Shown: positions 37,501 through 48,711 of the stretch, piece after piece
How the letters are laid out: every line of letters begins with the position of its first letter
How positions within the stretch are numbered: the stretch's first letter is position 1
From: Bryopsis sp. KO-2023
Taxonomy: Eukaryota; Chlorophyta; Ulvophyceae; Bryopsidales; Bryopsidaceae
Length of the DNA stretch: 64,000 bases
NCBI GenBank assembly: GCA_030272585.1
Contig: BSYQ01000007.1
Location: 872,001-936,000 of the forward strand
Direction of reading: 5' to 3'
The notes under the pieces: generated by a model
The model's database searches: none
Told to the model about the DNA's origin: nothing
Seen by the model: only the letters and a program-made list of their open reading frames with translations
Program-made: the position numbers and the translations under genes

Positions 37501-39238
37501 ATCGCAATGTCAATACAATCCACAAAGAAACCACAAGACTCTGGTGAGAAATCTGTGTTTCGAGGCAGACACACACATGGTCTCTGTGTGTGCATCTAGG
37601 GCAGAAGCGATCCCTGGAGTGTGGAGACACTTTTTAGCTTTCAGTCGACCTGCTGGCCTGCATAACTTGTGTCCCAGGGGAAGAAAACCATTTGGCGAAA
37701 TCCTGTCTCGAAAGATTGAAAGACAGCACGTGTTATAGATACGTACAGGGCTCTACCCACACAGTGTGGTGGAGTAGTGGAATCTCAAGGCAAGGTTTTC
37801 CAACTTAGGAATGCTTATGAGGACAGATTGTGCGGATAGGAGATGAGGGTGACGAAGACAATATGTTTGGGGATGACGATTCGGAGCTCTACCCTTCATC
37901 AACGGACGACGATCAAGTCAGATGCTCGCCGGGGCCATCTGTGCCGGATAGCGCTGACAACGCTGGTAAAAACAAACCTTTGTTTCGACCAGTTGTCAAA
38001 GAAGATGGCTTATGACTCGTATATTGCTTGAGGAGAGCAATGCCCAGTTTTCCCTTTCTTTTTCACTCTCTCTCTCTCCTTCCTCAGCAAAAGAAACCCA
38101 CTCTCGTTGAAAATGTATCGACTTTAATGCTGGTTTAACGAGGAAGTGTTGTTGAATTGGCTAGGTCCACGAGATGAGTCATCCCCGGATGACATGGAGG
38201 AGAATGATGTGGATCCAGAGCCAGATCATGAAAATGTGAACGAAGCAAATGTGCCAGAAACCCCTGAGCAGGTGGCAGCCGGTGCCCAGGCAAGGCTGCC
38301 CCCAGAACCTGATGCCGATGATCCAGATCGATGCACCGTTGCGTTTCGACTCCCTGATGGCAGCAGGATACAGAGACTCTTCAGAAAAACAAACGCTGTG
38401 CAAGTAAGAATCACGATATCATTATGCAGCATTATTTGCTCTGCAAATTCCTCCACAAGTCGTCTCGGCTGTAGGGAACCGTCACAAAATTCGCCAGATT
38501 TATTTATTTTCAGGTCCCAGCTTGTGGTGATATCATCAGTGAATTTGTGTTTGCAGAGTTTGCACGACTTTGCCCTTACTATAGTTCCTGAAGCAGCTGG
38601 GGGACGAGAATTTTCTCTGGCTCTGATGATGCCTGGTAAGTGATGAAAAAAGGGAAACAAATTGATAGTTAGCAATGCTCATCTGAGAAGAATATAGCTT
38701 CTACAGACAAACCAATAGGGGGGGGGGGCGGATTCATGGATTTTGCGTGGATTCATTATAGATTTTGTGTCCCAGCCAATCCTCAATTTTGGCTGCAGAG
38801 AAATATGTTTATGAAATAATGTGCGCTGGTGATGCAAAAATACATCTGATATGAAAGTAGCTTAAACCCAAAAATATTGACTTTATTAATTAAGAATAAA
38901 CAACAAAATTATTCTAAAAAATAAAGAAAATTATCATAACTAAATGAGAATGATAAAAACAAAGTGAACATCTTGTTACATTTCTTTGAAAAGTTCACAT
39001 TCTCAAAGGGAGCAAACACTGTGTGTGGTCCAAGATCCATAAAAATTGGAGATTTTCTTGTTTGAAAAAAAATAAAAAAATAAATAGGAATAAAAATTGC
39101 TGGCCCGGTTGTCTGCATTGTCGATAATATGAATTCATTGTGCGTGATCCAGGTGCTGCCCCTTTTATGGATATGATGGAGACGGTGGAGGCAGCAGGTG
39201 CTGCAAATTCGATGCTTGTTTTCCGGTGGAAAGATTAG
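34508..39238 (+). CDS. UBXN7/PUX7-type UBA-UAS-UIM-UBX adaptor of p97/CDC48
   Basis: Exons: 34508..34591, 34782..34876, 35131..35238, 35714..35752, 36032..36083, about 36297..36429, 36739..36983, 37096..37183, 37411..37543, 37840..37965, 38165..38403, 38557..38635 and 39153..39238. Domain order is UBA-like (LAQFMAITGADEVAALSFLE then NWQLQQAVELHFASG), a UAS thioredoxin-like domain (LFKPPLEIMFNG, HMLNRDTFANDAV, NFIFMQVYDVAETGQKV, and PAILVIDPVTG), a UIM (DEQMAMAIAMSIQ), acidic linkers, and a C-terminal UBX (CTVAFRLPDGSRIQRLF to FSLALMMPG). This matches plant PUX7 and animal UBXN7, which link ubiquitinated clients to p97/CDC48. All junctions agree in phase except 36083/36297, where phase 0 meets a phase-2 acceptor. 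A missed micro-exon or an assembly indel would explain this. Confidence 0.9.
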
Positions 39239-40474
39239 TCATGCAAAGGATTGTGGGGATGAAAATCGCACATGTGGTCTTCCTGGATTGAGTTCCAACA
39301 AAAAACAAGAATTTGCATTTGACCTGCCAAAATTTGCTGCACGCCAAACGTTGGCATATTTTGAGCATATTATGGATGAGCGGTGAAAAAAAGATTTTTT
39401 TGTGTGTGTGATGGGCGTAAGGTTTGCAATTGGGATTTGGTATCAGGTAGTGATTAGATTTTTTCTGATGGTTTTTCTTTTCTTTCTTTCTTTTTTTTTT
39501 TTTGGAGGAGGGGGGGGGGTTGGAGAAGAGAAAAGGGTCGATGAGTGTGGGATTGATTCATAATGGGAGAGGATGCAAGAACATACGTCCTCTTTTTCTT
39601 TCGGAGTGGTTCATCATACGTTGGGAAAATTTAATGAGACGGTTAGGAGTTCTTTTTATATTTCTTCTTCTTATATTTGATATCAAGAGATTGTATTGTG
39701 AACTGTGTCAAAAGGAGGGTGATTTTTGAGATGTTGGAAGTGATCCTTCTTTCCTGAAGAAGCCCGGCGGGGGGGGGGGGGGATACAAGAAGGCTACAAA
39801 TATTCCTTTATTCATTGAATTGAAAGGGTGCAAGCAGGGACCCCGAAGGGACAACAAAATGCCACAAAGGATTATCGAAATGCCGGACACCAAAAAATAG
39901 GCATTAAGATTGTAGTTGCTGGTTGGATGGACATGTGGACCATGTGCTTACGATTGTGCCATCATTTCCACCGACTTATTCTCAACACCAAAGTGTTCAG
40001 CTTCCTGTTTTTAAGAACAGAGGAGAAAGAAATGCTGGTTGATAAGAGGACCAAATTTGTCAATAAATCTACAGTAGAAATGCATGACATCAGAATGATT
40101 GTGGAGAAGAAAACAGCGACCCATGCAATGCAATCACTCTCCTCCTGTCCTTGGTATTCCCAAACGCACTCTACCAGCCCCCTTGCCTTTTTTGTGCACA
40201 CAATTTTTTGCCGTGTTTTTTTGGGGGGGGGGGAGGTTGCACGTGGTAGTAGCCTCATCATCATCATCATCATCGTCATCCAAAAATCGGGCTGGCACAC
40301 CTGGCGCGCGCTTGCTTGGCTCGCGAGAGGGCTTTGCCAAAGTTGGGGATCCCACGGAGTCGCGTCGATCATCTCCCTACATATTGCGCCCTGGAAGCGT
40401 CCTGTTCAGAAACGTTTGCGATCGTCTTCCCTCTTCGAAAGCAACAACGACAACTGCTGCTGCATTCGTCAATC
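39239..40474. other. Intergenic gap
   Basis: This holds the UBX 3' UTR and the upstream region of the poly-glycine gene. It contains a T-run (39489-39502), a G-run at 39769-39781 and a (CAT)n stretch at about 40254-40279. A long open plus frame beginning at 39828 is not protein-like until it overlaps the true poly-glycine exon. Confidence 0.5.
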
Positions 40475-41129
40475 ATGGTCAAAACCGTGGCTGCTCTGCT
40501 CCTTCTCGGCCTCGTGGTCGCTGCCGCGCAAGCTTCCTTCGCAGGTGAGCCAGGCGTGGCACTTCGCACTCGCTGTGGCCGTGGCTTCGCCCTTGCCTTC
40601 GGCGTTTCTTTTTTTGGTGCCTGAACGAAGCGTGCCTTGTGCGTGTGTTCCAGACGAGCGTCGTCTCCTCGTTGCAGGTGAAGATGGAGACAAATACGGA
40701 GGTGGTGGCGGGGGCGGCGGAGGCGGAGGCGGAGGCGGAGGCGGAGGCGGAGGCGGAGGCGGAGGCGGCGGAGGTGGGGGTGGAGGAGGGAAATTCGGAG
40801 GTGGCGGCGGAGGCGGCGGGGGTGGTGGAGGAGGAGGAGGAGGACGACGACGAAAAAGTGGCGACAGAAAAAGTGGGTGCCCGAAAAGTGACGTCCACCA
40901 CGCCTTCCCCACCAGATGGGCCTGTTTTTTAGGTGACTGATTTTGTTTTCGCTGTGCAGTGAGCCGCATGCTGCTGGCAAGAGGCGGCGGCGGCGGCGGT
41001 GGAAGTGGCGGTGGAGGTGGACGAGGAAAGTTCGGAGGTGGGGGTGGGGGCGGAGGCGGCGGCGGAGGTGGAGGTGGAGGTGGCAAACACGGAGGTGGTG
41101 GCGGTGGCGGCGGAGAAGAATGTTGCTGA
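40475..41129 (+). CDS. Secreted glycine-rich (poly-Gly) protein
   Basis: Exons 40475..40544, 40654..40857 (or ..40872) and 40960..41129 join in phase 1. The signal peptide is MVKTVAALLLLGLVVAAAQA. The mature protein is a short charged lead (DERRLLVAGEDGDK) and then long glycine runs, encoded mostly by GGC/GGA/GGT. The runs are broken by short spacers: KYG and KFG in exon 2 with a basic RRRK end, then RGKFG and KHG in exon 3. The chain ends EECC. The design (signal peptide, Gly blocks with regularly placed Lys-aromatic or Lys-His, and terminal cysteines for cross-linking) resembles structural cell-wall or adhesive glycine-rich proteins. Two repeated AAAAGTG donor sites leave exon 2's end ambiguous by 15 nt. 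The repeats may be mis-sized in assembly. Confidence 0.75.
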
Positions 41130-43253
41130 TTGGTTGGTGATGATCAGCCCAATGGCTGTCGATGCGGCTCCTCACACAATAGTGTGCGAGCGTCTGGAGT
41201 TTATTCCCTGTTTCCCTGTTGGGCCGGCCAGAAGGGCGGCCCAACCAACGAAGCCCCTTTCATTTGTTTTAGGATGGTAGTGAGCGCACTGCACTGTAAG
41301 GGTTGCGTGTTTTTGGTGTTTTGTTCCTGTTTTTATGGTGCTTTTTTTTTGGAAGACACGTTCGTCGGATCGCTTCCAGGGGTCGTTGAAACAGGAGACA
41401 ATCAACCCAAGGCCTCCCATCCCATTCAAACGACCCATGCATCCCACAACTGACTACCCCAACCAAACCAATTCGAATTTCACCAAACCAACAACCGGAT
41501 TTGCGAAATCAGCACATCTTTTCCTCTTTTTTTTCCCCTTCTTTTCGAGACTGCTTCCTTTTTTGTCCCCCCCCCCCCCCCCCTTTCTCCATGCCTGGTT
41601 TTGCCCACCGGAAAAAATAAGAAGCTTCTTTCTTAACCGCTCAACTCAGGTGGACTGGTGCTCTGTGGCCGCCACCATTTCCACACACCACACTTTGGGA
41701 CCCTGGAAGGTGGCTTGCTGCCTCACAGGTCGGTCGGACATGGCTGCCCATGTTCACAAATCCAATCTGTGTGTTGGTTCCTGCTGGAAAACACGTTTAA
41801 TGCAATCATTCCTCCTGTCCTTGGGCTTCCCAAACGCAGTCGCACAACCACCGTGCAGGCCAACCGTCGGTCAGGGGAACGATGATGATGATGATGACGA
41901 GGGTGATTCAGCAGCTGCCAGATTCCGCCAACAAAGTTGGTAAGAAAAACCAAACCAAACCAAGCTCCCATCAAATAGACAATCATTAGTCGTTTGACGT
42001 GCATGCATTCCGTTTTCGTGATTTTACAAGTCCCCGTGATTTCACACGTTCTTGTTCATCAAATCGTTAATCCGAGAGACTGTGCGTGGACAACAAACAC
42101 CAATCTCACAGTGCTTCGCGCGCGATAGTCCAACTCTGCTGGGGACGTAATGACGTCTATTTCTCCCCTTGATTCTTTTTGGCACGCCACTTTTAATGAG
42201 TTTTTGATGAGTGAAAAACTTATGTTTCGCAAACGGAACGTGATCGTTTCTTTGGAGGGGCAAAAGAGGGGGAAAAGAGGAGGATCAAAGAGTTGGAAAG
42301 TGTAGAAACAGAAGGAATCGACTGGTGGATCTTATTTGATAACATGAGGAAATGGGAAACAAAATGACAAAACGTTTTTGTTAGGGGTCTGTGTTACGTC
42401 AAATGATTAAAAAAGAACCTCATGCATTCACATTTATCTGGATGTAGTTCTGATTAAAATCTTCAAGCACTGTGCAAACACAAAACCAGGAAACCAACAG
42501 ATAATGGTAGTGCAAATCGTTACAAATGCTTTAAACCCTAGTGGACAAGCAGATCTTGTGACAACACATTATTCGATAGGTAAATCCCCAAATCACTCTC
42601 TTTTAAAAGTCGAAAATAAAAAACACCGCCAGAACAGCACCATACATGGTGCACATTAGAGAACCAACCATATCACCCCAGCAATTTCTTCTTTCAGGGG
42701 GGCTAAGGATTACTTTAGTACCGACTACGAAAAGATAACCTACCCCAATGCCGTAACACCCATCCATGTAACAATGGGCCCCACAACTCGTATATCAAAA
42801 TATGCTGGCTCCTCTCATTCAGGAAACCAACAAGGAAATAAAAAAGAAAGCACTCTCAAAAACCACCACCCTTCTATCCCAAATGACATATGGAACAACC
42901 TTGGATAGCAAACAAAGACACATAAAATACTAGTACAGATTATTTTTCTTGTGTTAAAAATCTCTTGGGTGGTTCTTGTTCAGCTCCTCTTTTTCAAGGA
43001 AATTAGCAAACCCTCCATGCAGCACCAGGATCTCTGAAGGAAGGTAACGAAATGGGGCAGCGGGATGGTTCAGAGACATAGCAAATTTTGAAAGGAGCGA
43101 ACAGCACCCCAAATCGTCCGCAACCGGATCGACCCGTGTAAACTCCTCCACTCACTCCATCCTATTCAAAGGAAAGCACTGGAAATTGGTATCGTGGTCT
43201 GACAGAATGTTGTCTCTACAAAAGATTTATTAGAAAAAGAAACAATACATATT
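41130..43253. other. Intergenic gap, 2.1 kb
   Basis: This lies between the poly-glycine gene (+) and the fasciclin gene (-), tail to tail. It has a 17-C run at 41567-41583, a (GAT)n run at about 41881-41897 and a diverged copy (41800-41850) of a 50-bp segment at 40128-40178. I see no gene. Confidence 0.5.
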
Positions 43254-46200
43254 CTATTCGATAGAACGCAGTCGACATGCAACTCCACCTGCAGCTCGTA
43301 TCTAAAAGAGAAGAATAAAATACTCGGGCTGGGGACACCAGGGATGAATGAATGCATGACACCGGAGGAGAGCTAATTTTAATTTTGAAGTTACAATTGT
43401 CATTTGCACTACCTCAGAGCAAGCACAAGGATCATCTGACGTGCCGCCCCTTCTGCCAAGTGATAAGAACGGCAGTCTTGGGAAAGCATTGCACCACTTC
43501 CAGGAGGCACCCTCGAATGCTTCAGATGCAGTGGCGTGCTTGCATACAGAAGGATCCAAGACGTAGCAAAATGGCGCCGACCCTTTTCGTTTCACACGAA
43601 CAAAACAATTCATACTTTGATGATGCCACCGAGGGCCAAATGAATTTTTTGATATTCAAGCCCTGATTTCTTGATATTAATGTTGGAAGGCAAATGCAAG
43701 GAAACAAATTTTGGAGTGCAGCCCTCATTTACAGCAAGGAAGAAATGTTATCAGGGGGTGCTAAGCGGAAGAGGATCAGTTCATGAGATGCCAAAATTGA
43801 TAATTTCAAAATCAAGGATCCAACAGAGACAGAAAATCATACCGATAACGTGTCGTGCACAGCCTGGCCTAGACGTATCCACATCTCCAGAAAACCCATC
43901 CTTGGAGCAGGAGCAAGGGTCGGGACACGTAAGCCACTTGGCACCTTCGAAAGCCTCAGAGTCCGTCGCTAAATGGCATTCCTCCGGATGCTTCACGTAG
44001 CAGAAAGCAGCCTCGCCTGGGATATGAGTGTCGCATCCCGGCCTTCCAGTGTCCACCCCTCCACTGATTCCATCCGTGGAGCATGAGCAAGCCTCCTTGA
44101 CTGGAGTCACGCGCTCTAAGAGGGAAAATGAGGAAAACAGACTGATGGCAAAAGATACCAAACAGGGAGGAAAACGACGGCGGCTAAAGAAATCAAGCCT
44201 CATATGGTGGAAGTTTTGAAGTTCTGCCTTCAGGTGATGGGGATATTCCGGATAGTGCTATAGATTTCTGGAATGCATCTCATAAAAATGGAATGCATTC
44301 GATATTTTGTGCTTCCCATTTTGGGCGTTTTGTTGCTACCTTTGAGAACACCGGTGGCTATGAGATCGTCGACCAAATGAGCCACGCCATTGCTTGCATA
44401 CATGTTGGACAACTGGACGGAGGCATCTTTGCCAAGCAAGATTCCACCATCCTCATCTGTACGAACCCCCAGCTTTGCGCCACCAATGGTAGTCACCGTC
44501 TTCATCAAGCGCAAGTCTCGGGCGGAAAACTCTCCCTTTGCAACATGATTTTCCATGAGCTTCTTTAGTTCTTTTGTATCCGGCGAGGTGCCATCAATGA
44601 GAGTGGATGCGATACCTCGTGCGACTGCCAAGCGGCTAGGAACAAAAACTGCACACACAAGACATAAATAATATTAAACACGAGGTCTAGGTTTCTTGAT
44701 TCCACTTGTGCAATGCAAGGGAAAAACGCCAGGGATTATTCCATGATGACTGTGAATCATACATATACACAAAATCTTGTTGCCAGGAAAAAATCCTCTC
44801 CTGGATAACCATAAATCGCACATATACACAAAATCCTATTTCAATACCTGTGAAAGGACCCTCCTCCTCCAACAGTTCACTCAGGCCAGCATCGACAAAC
44901 AACCTCCAGACGGGGTCCAGGGGTTCAATGTCTTCAGACAGGAGCTCGGCAAGGCTTGGGAATTCTGTGACCTCCTTCTTGCTACATTCCCTCCATGCCC
45001 CTGGAGCAAACTTGATGGAGGGAACGACATCCACAGCTTGATCAGATTCCATGCAGGCCTCAGGATCCTACAAGAAACACATTAAAACTATTAAATTCCC
45101 TTTATTCTGGAAGAAATGAAAGCTGCCTGAGATTTTCAATGTGCAGTTTTTGATAATCTTAAGAATCCCCCAAATATGTATTTCACCTCGATGTAGCAGA
45201 ACAGAGTGTTGTTGCCAAACTCCAGGACATGCTGAGCACATCCTTGTCGCCCAGTGTCCATTCCAGCTGTGAGCCCCGAAGCAGAGCAATCACATGAACC
45301 ACCCTCAATCTATGGAAAAAAAATTCATGTTTATATCTGAATCACACAGCATACTCAAAAATTCCGTGATATCTTTTGTAACAGCACAAAGTGATATGTT
45401 CTATATGTCCTATATAACAGAGATATCACACAAATGGATTAGTCAATTCACGTGTGGAACAGCAACACCAACTCGTTAATAGTGTCTGCAAGGAACATTT
45501 CAACAGATTCTTAAGCACTCACAGGTTCTTCATCTTTGAGAGGAGTTTTGACCTCGTCCTCATCCTCATCCTCCTTTTCAGTCTTCACAGGCATTGCAGG
45601 CATCTTCTTGATTCGATCGCCTTTCTTCTTGGGGGTCTTCGGTTTCTTCAGTGGGGTTTTATCCTCAGGTTCCTCTTTGACGACAGGCGTCAGTGGAGTC
45701 TCAACCTCATCTGCTTCCATGTCCTCCTCGTCTGCATCGCTCCCACCAGGTGCTCCTGGAGCACCTTCAACACCACCACGACCACCAACAGCCCCAGGAG
45801 TTCCTGCAGTGTCTGCATCATCTTCTTCCTCAATTTCAGCCTCATCGACATCCATACTGCTGCTACCCCCTGGGGCACCGGGAGCACCTGCTCTTCCTCG
45901 TGAACCACCTGGAATGGAGTCTTCTTCGTCAGTCTCAGTTTCATCAGCACTGTCGGCACTTGCTCCAGGGGATCCTGGAGTGCCTGAAGCACCGTTACGG
46001 CCAGGAGATCCAGGAGCACCAGTATCTTCTTCGGTATCCTCAACATCACTCAGCAATGGGAGTGCCGCATCCACAACTGGAACAAAAAGTGATCAGGAAT
46101 TCAGAATGATCCACAGAATTGCATTCATGGGAGTAGAAGACTACCAAAATTCTAGGGGAATGCAATGCAGGATTGCAGTAAGAGCACTCACTGTGAATCC

Positions 46201-48711
46201 TTCCATTGCATGCCTGGATGTCTGCCTGACGAACTTTGACACCATTTACACTGACAGTCCCATCATCCACCGTAGGCTTCAGCTCATCGCCCTGTATCAG
46301 TCATTGAGTATTAAACCTCCTCCCCCCTTCAAAAGAAGCTCAAGGTCCTTCCGATGATAAGTATGAAACAACTGTTCATTCATATGGAGTCTACAGATCC
46401 AGAAAAATCACTGGCATCAAAACTTGTTCGACCTCAAGAACTCACCCCAATTGTGACTAATATAGAGTCAGGCTCCAGGTCGGATCCTGCAATATCTCCT
46501 ACAACAATGAGGCGCTCCAAAGTTTTGACGATGTCTTCTTCGGTACGCTCTCCGTTGACAATTTTCTCAATTTCGATAGCTGTGGAGTGCACACCCAACA
46601 AGGCTTAGATTAATCTCTTTCCTTTTTCAACCAATGAGTCTTGGAGCCTCCTACTTCCACTTCCATTACCATCAATACCTCAAAAATGCACCAAAAAATT
46701 GAAGGACACACGCACGGTCCTAAAAACTCCAGCCATCCTGCATAATGCGGAAACTCACCAGAATTGATCGGTGCAAAAATGGTGATGGGGCCTTCGCCCT
46801 CAAGCAGCTCCTTTACGCTGTCCACCTCCTCAATCTCTTCCACAAGCATTCCGAAAGCCTCCTCAAAAGAGGTCAGAACTTGAACGATGTTCTCTCCCTC
46901 CTCGCATGCATCTTCTGCCTCATCGTCCTCCGACACTTTGAGGGCCGTTTTTGCAGCTGGCTCTTCTTCTTCTTCTTCTTCTTCTGCTTCATCCTCGTCT
47001 GATTCTTTGAGGGGTGTTTTTTCAGGTTCTTCTTCTTCATCATCATCCTCCTCCGATTCTTCCAGGGGTGTTTTTGGAGGTGCTTCATCTTCATCCTCCT
47101 GTTCTCCTTCTTCATCTTTCTCATCGGCATTATCTTCTTCATCTGCATCTTCGGGTTTTTGATTTGTTTTGGACACCACCACGACAGCATCCCTTGTGGT
47201 GGGTTCGATGTCCACCGAATCGGCCAGCACAACAGGGATCACATGCATGACTCCCTTGCACGTTTCAATGTCTGCCTGGTTGATCGGCGTCCCTTGGACC
47301 GAGACTCCTCCAGTGGAGAGCTTGTCGAAATTCAATTCTGATCCCTGCACCACAACAAGAACCCAACATGTTGAAAAGACTCATTTTGCTTCAATAGAGG
47401 GCTAAAGTACAGATGGAAATACTGCACACATTTTGCAGTATGAACAGTTTTCGCTTTCAGCTGCAGGGGACTAGTACAAAGGATTAATTTGGTCCGGATT
47501 AATAGAGTGATCAAGTAACGTATTTTGGGCCTAGTCACCTCAAGCGATGCAAATTTTGAAGGTTCCAGGACGTCTTCAGACAGCAGCAATGCATCAGGGA
47601 TAAGATGCTTCTTAAGAAGCATCTCCAGCATTTCTTCATCACCAAGAAGGTCTGAAACAGTGATGCCTTGGCTCGAGGCAAAATTGATGAAGGCTGAAAT
47701 AACAAACAGAAAACTCATATTACACAGGTTTGCTGGTAAACACCAAGGGGTAAAATAACAAATTTCAGTCAGAATGGAGGAAGGTCACCACAGAAAAAAT
47801 CACTATAAACTGCAAAACTCCAGGGGAAGAAAAGATAAAAGAAGCATATGAACATCCATTACCAGAATCCGTGGGTGCCAAGAGAGTGAACCCTTTGAGG
47901 GCCTCTATGTCAGACAAAATATCTGCAGCATCAATGGCTTCTTCCAGCAAGCTGATTGGATCTTTGACTTCTCGCGGATCCCTCAACACATCTTGCAGCT
48001 TTCGACAGTCGCCTTCTTGAGCGCCTGCCATCCAATTCATGAAATCACTCAGAAAAATGTTCGAGCAACTTGCATTGAACTGCTAAAACACCCAAATTCA
48101 CAAAAAAGACATATTGCTGCACAAGATGAGAAAAGAAAAGTAAAGTAAAAAGAAAAGAAAGAAAAGTACCCAAGTCAATTTGATCAGACATGGGGCCCAA
48201 TGGCAAGCAATCATCCGAGTCCACAGCAGCCCAAATTGGGCCTCCACATCCAGTGATCGGGCGGGCGGCAGTGAAAATGGTGAACGCCAGCAGCTCATCT
48301 TCCATGTCAGACTGGAGCGCAGCCACCACGTCTTCTTGGCAGAAGCACCTGCTCGAAAGAAAACAAGACACCTCTACGACCGCCACGATTGATCATGCAC
48401 AGGCGCGCGAAACAGTGCTGGTGATCGCCGCACCTCGACTCGTTCATTTTAGCCAAGAAGTCGCAGCATTTTTGATCAAATTCTTGCGCCATAATCTTGT
48501 CGAAAGCCTCCACATTCACGTCGCCACCGTCCTGGGCCTTCACTTCGAAATCTTCATCGACAGTTAGACTAAGATCGTTCTTTTCGGCAAATTTGAACAC
48601 GGGGCATTCGCTGATATTCGCCACCAGCTCCACGCATTCCTCGGAAGCAGATTCGACCAAATCAAGTCTACTGCACAGCAGCACAACTGCTGCAAACAAA
48701 ACGATCCTCAT
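43254..48711 (-). CDS. Secreted fasciclin (FAS1) / collagen-like / Cys-module chimeric matrix protein
   Basis: Fourteen exons read downward: 48711..48434, 48348..48170, 48024..47863, 47693..47539, 47344..46759, 46579..46446, 46291..46192, 46076..45523, 45309..45187, 45067..44848, 44648..44340, 44115..43843, 43582..43413 and 43301..43254. Every junction is in phase, giving 1096 residues. The order is signal peptide (MRIVLFAAVVLLC), Cys-containing N-domain, FAS1 domain 1 (FTLLAPTDSAF ... HLIPDALLLSED ... GVMHVIPVVL), acidic Glu/Asp repeats with KTPL, FAS1 domain 2 (ITIFAPINS ... ADIQACNGRIHIVD), and an acidic segment with collagen-like Gly-X-Y runs. Then come a Cys module, FAS1 domain 3 (LEEEGPFTVFVPS), and two more Cys modules (CSCSxDGxSGxVDTxRPGC, then APFCYV/AAFCYV, then EAFEGAxW). 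FAS1 domains mediate adhesion. A role in extracellular matrix or cell adhesion is inferred. Confidence 0.85.

Noticed and set aside
40469..41244. Minus-strand frames of poly-proline, poly-Ser and His/Arg-rich protein opposite the glycine-rich gene
   Set aside because: They are complements of GGN triplet runs. The plus strand has a signal peptide, proper splice sites and a stop in phase.
45536..47250. Plus-strand Ser-rich and Pro-rich frames opposite the acidic and collagen exons
   Set aside because: They are shadows of GAA/GAT and GGA/CCT-rich coding on the minus strand, where all exon phases agree.
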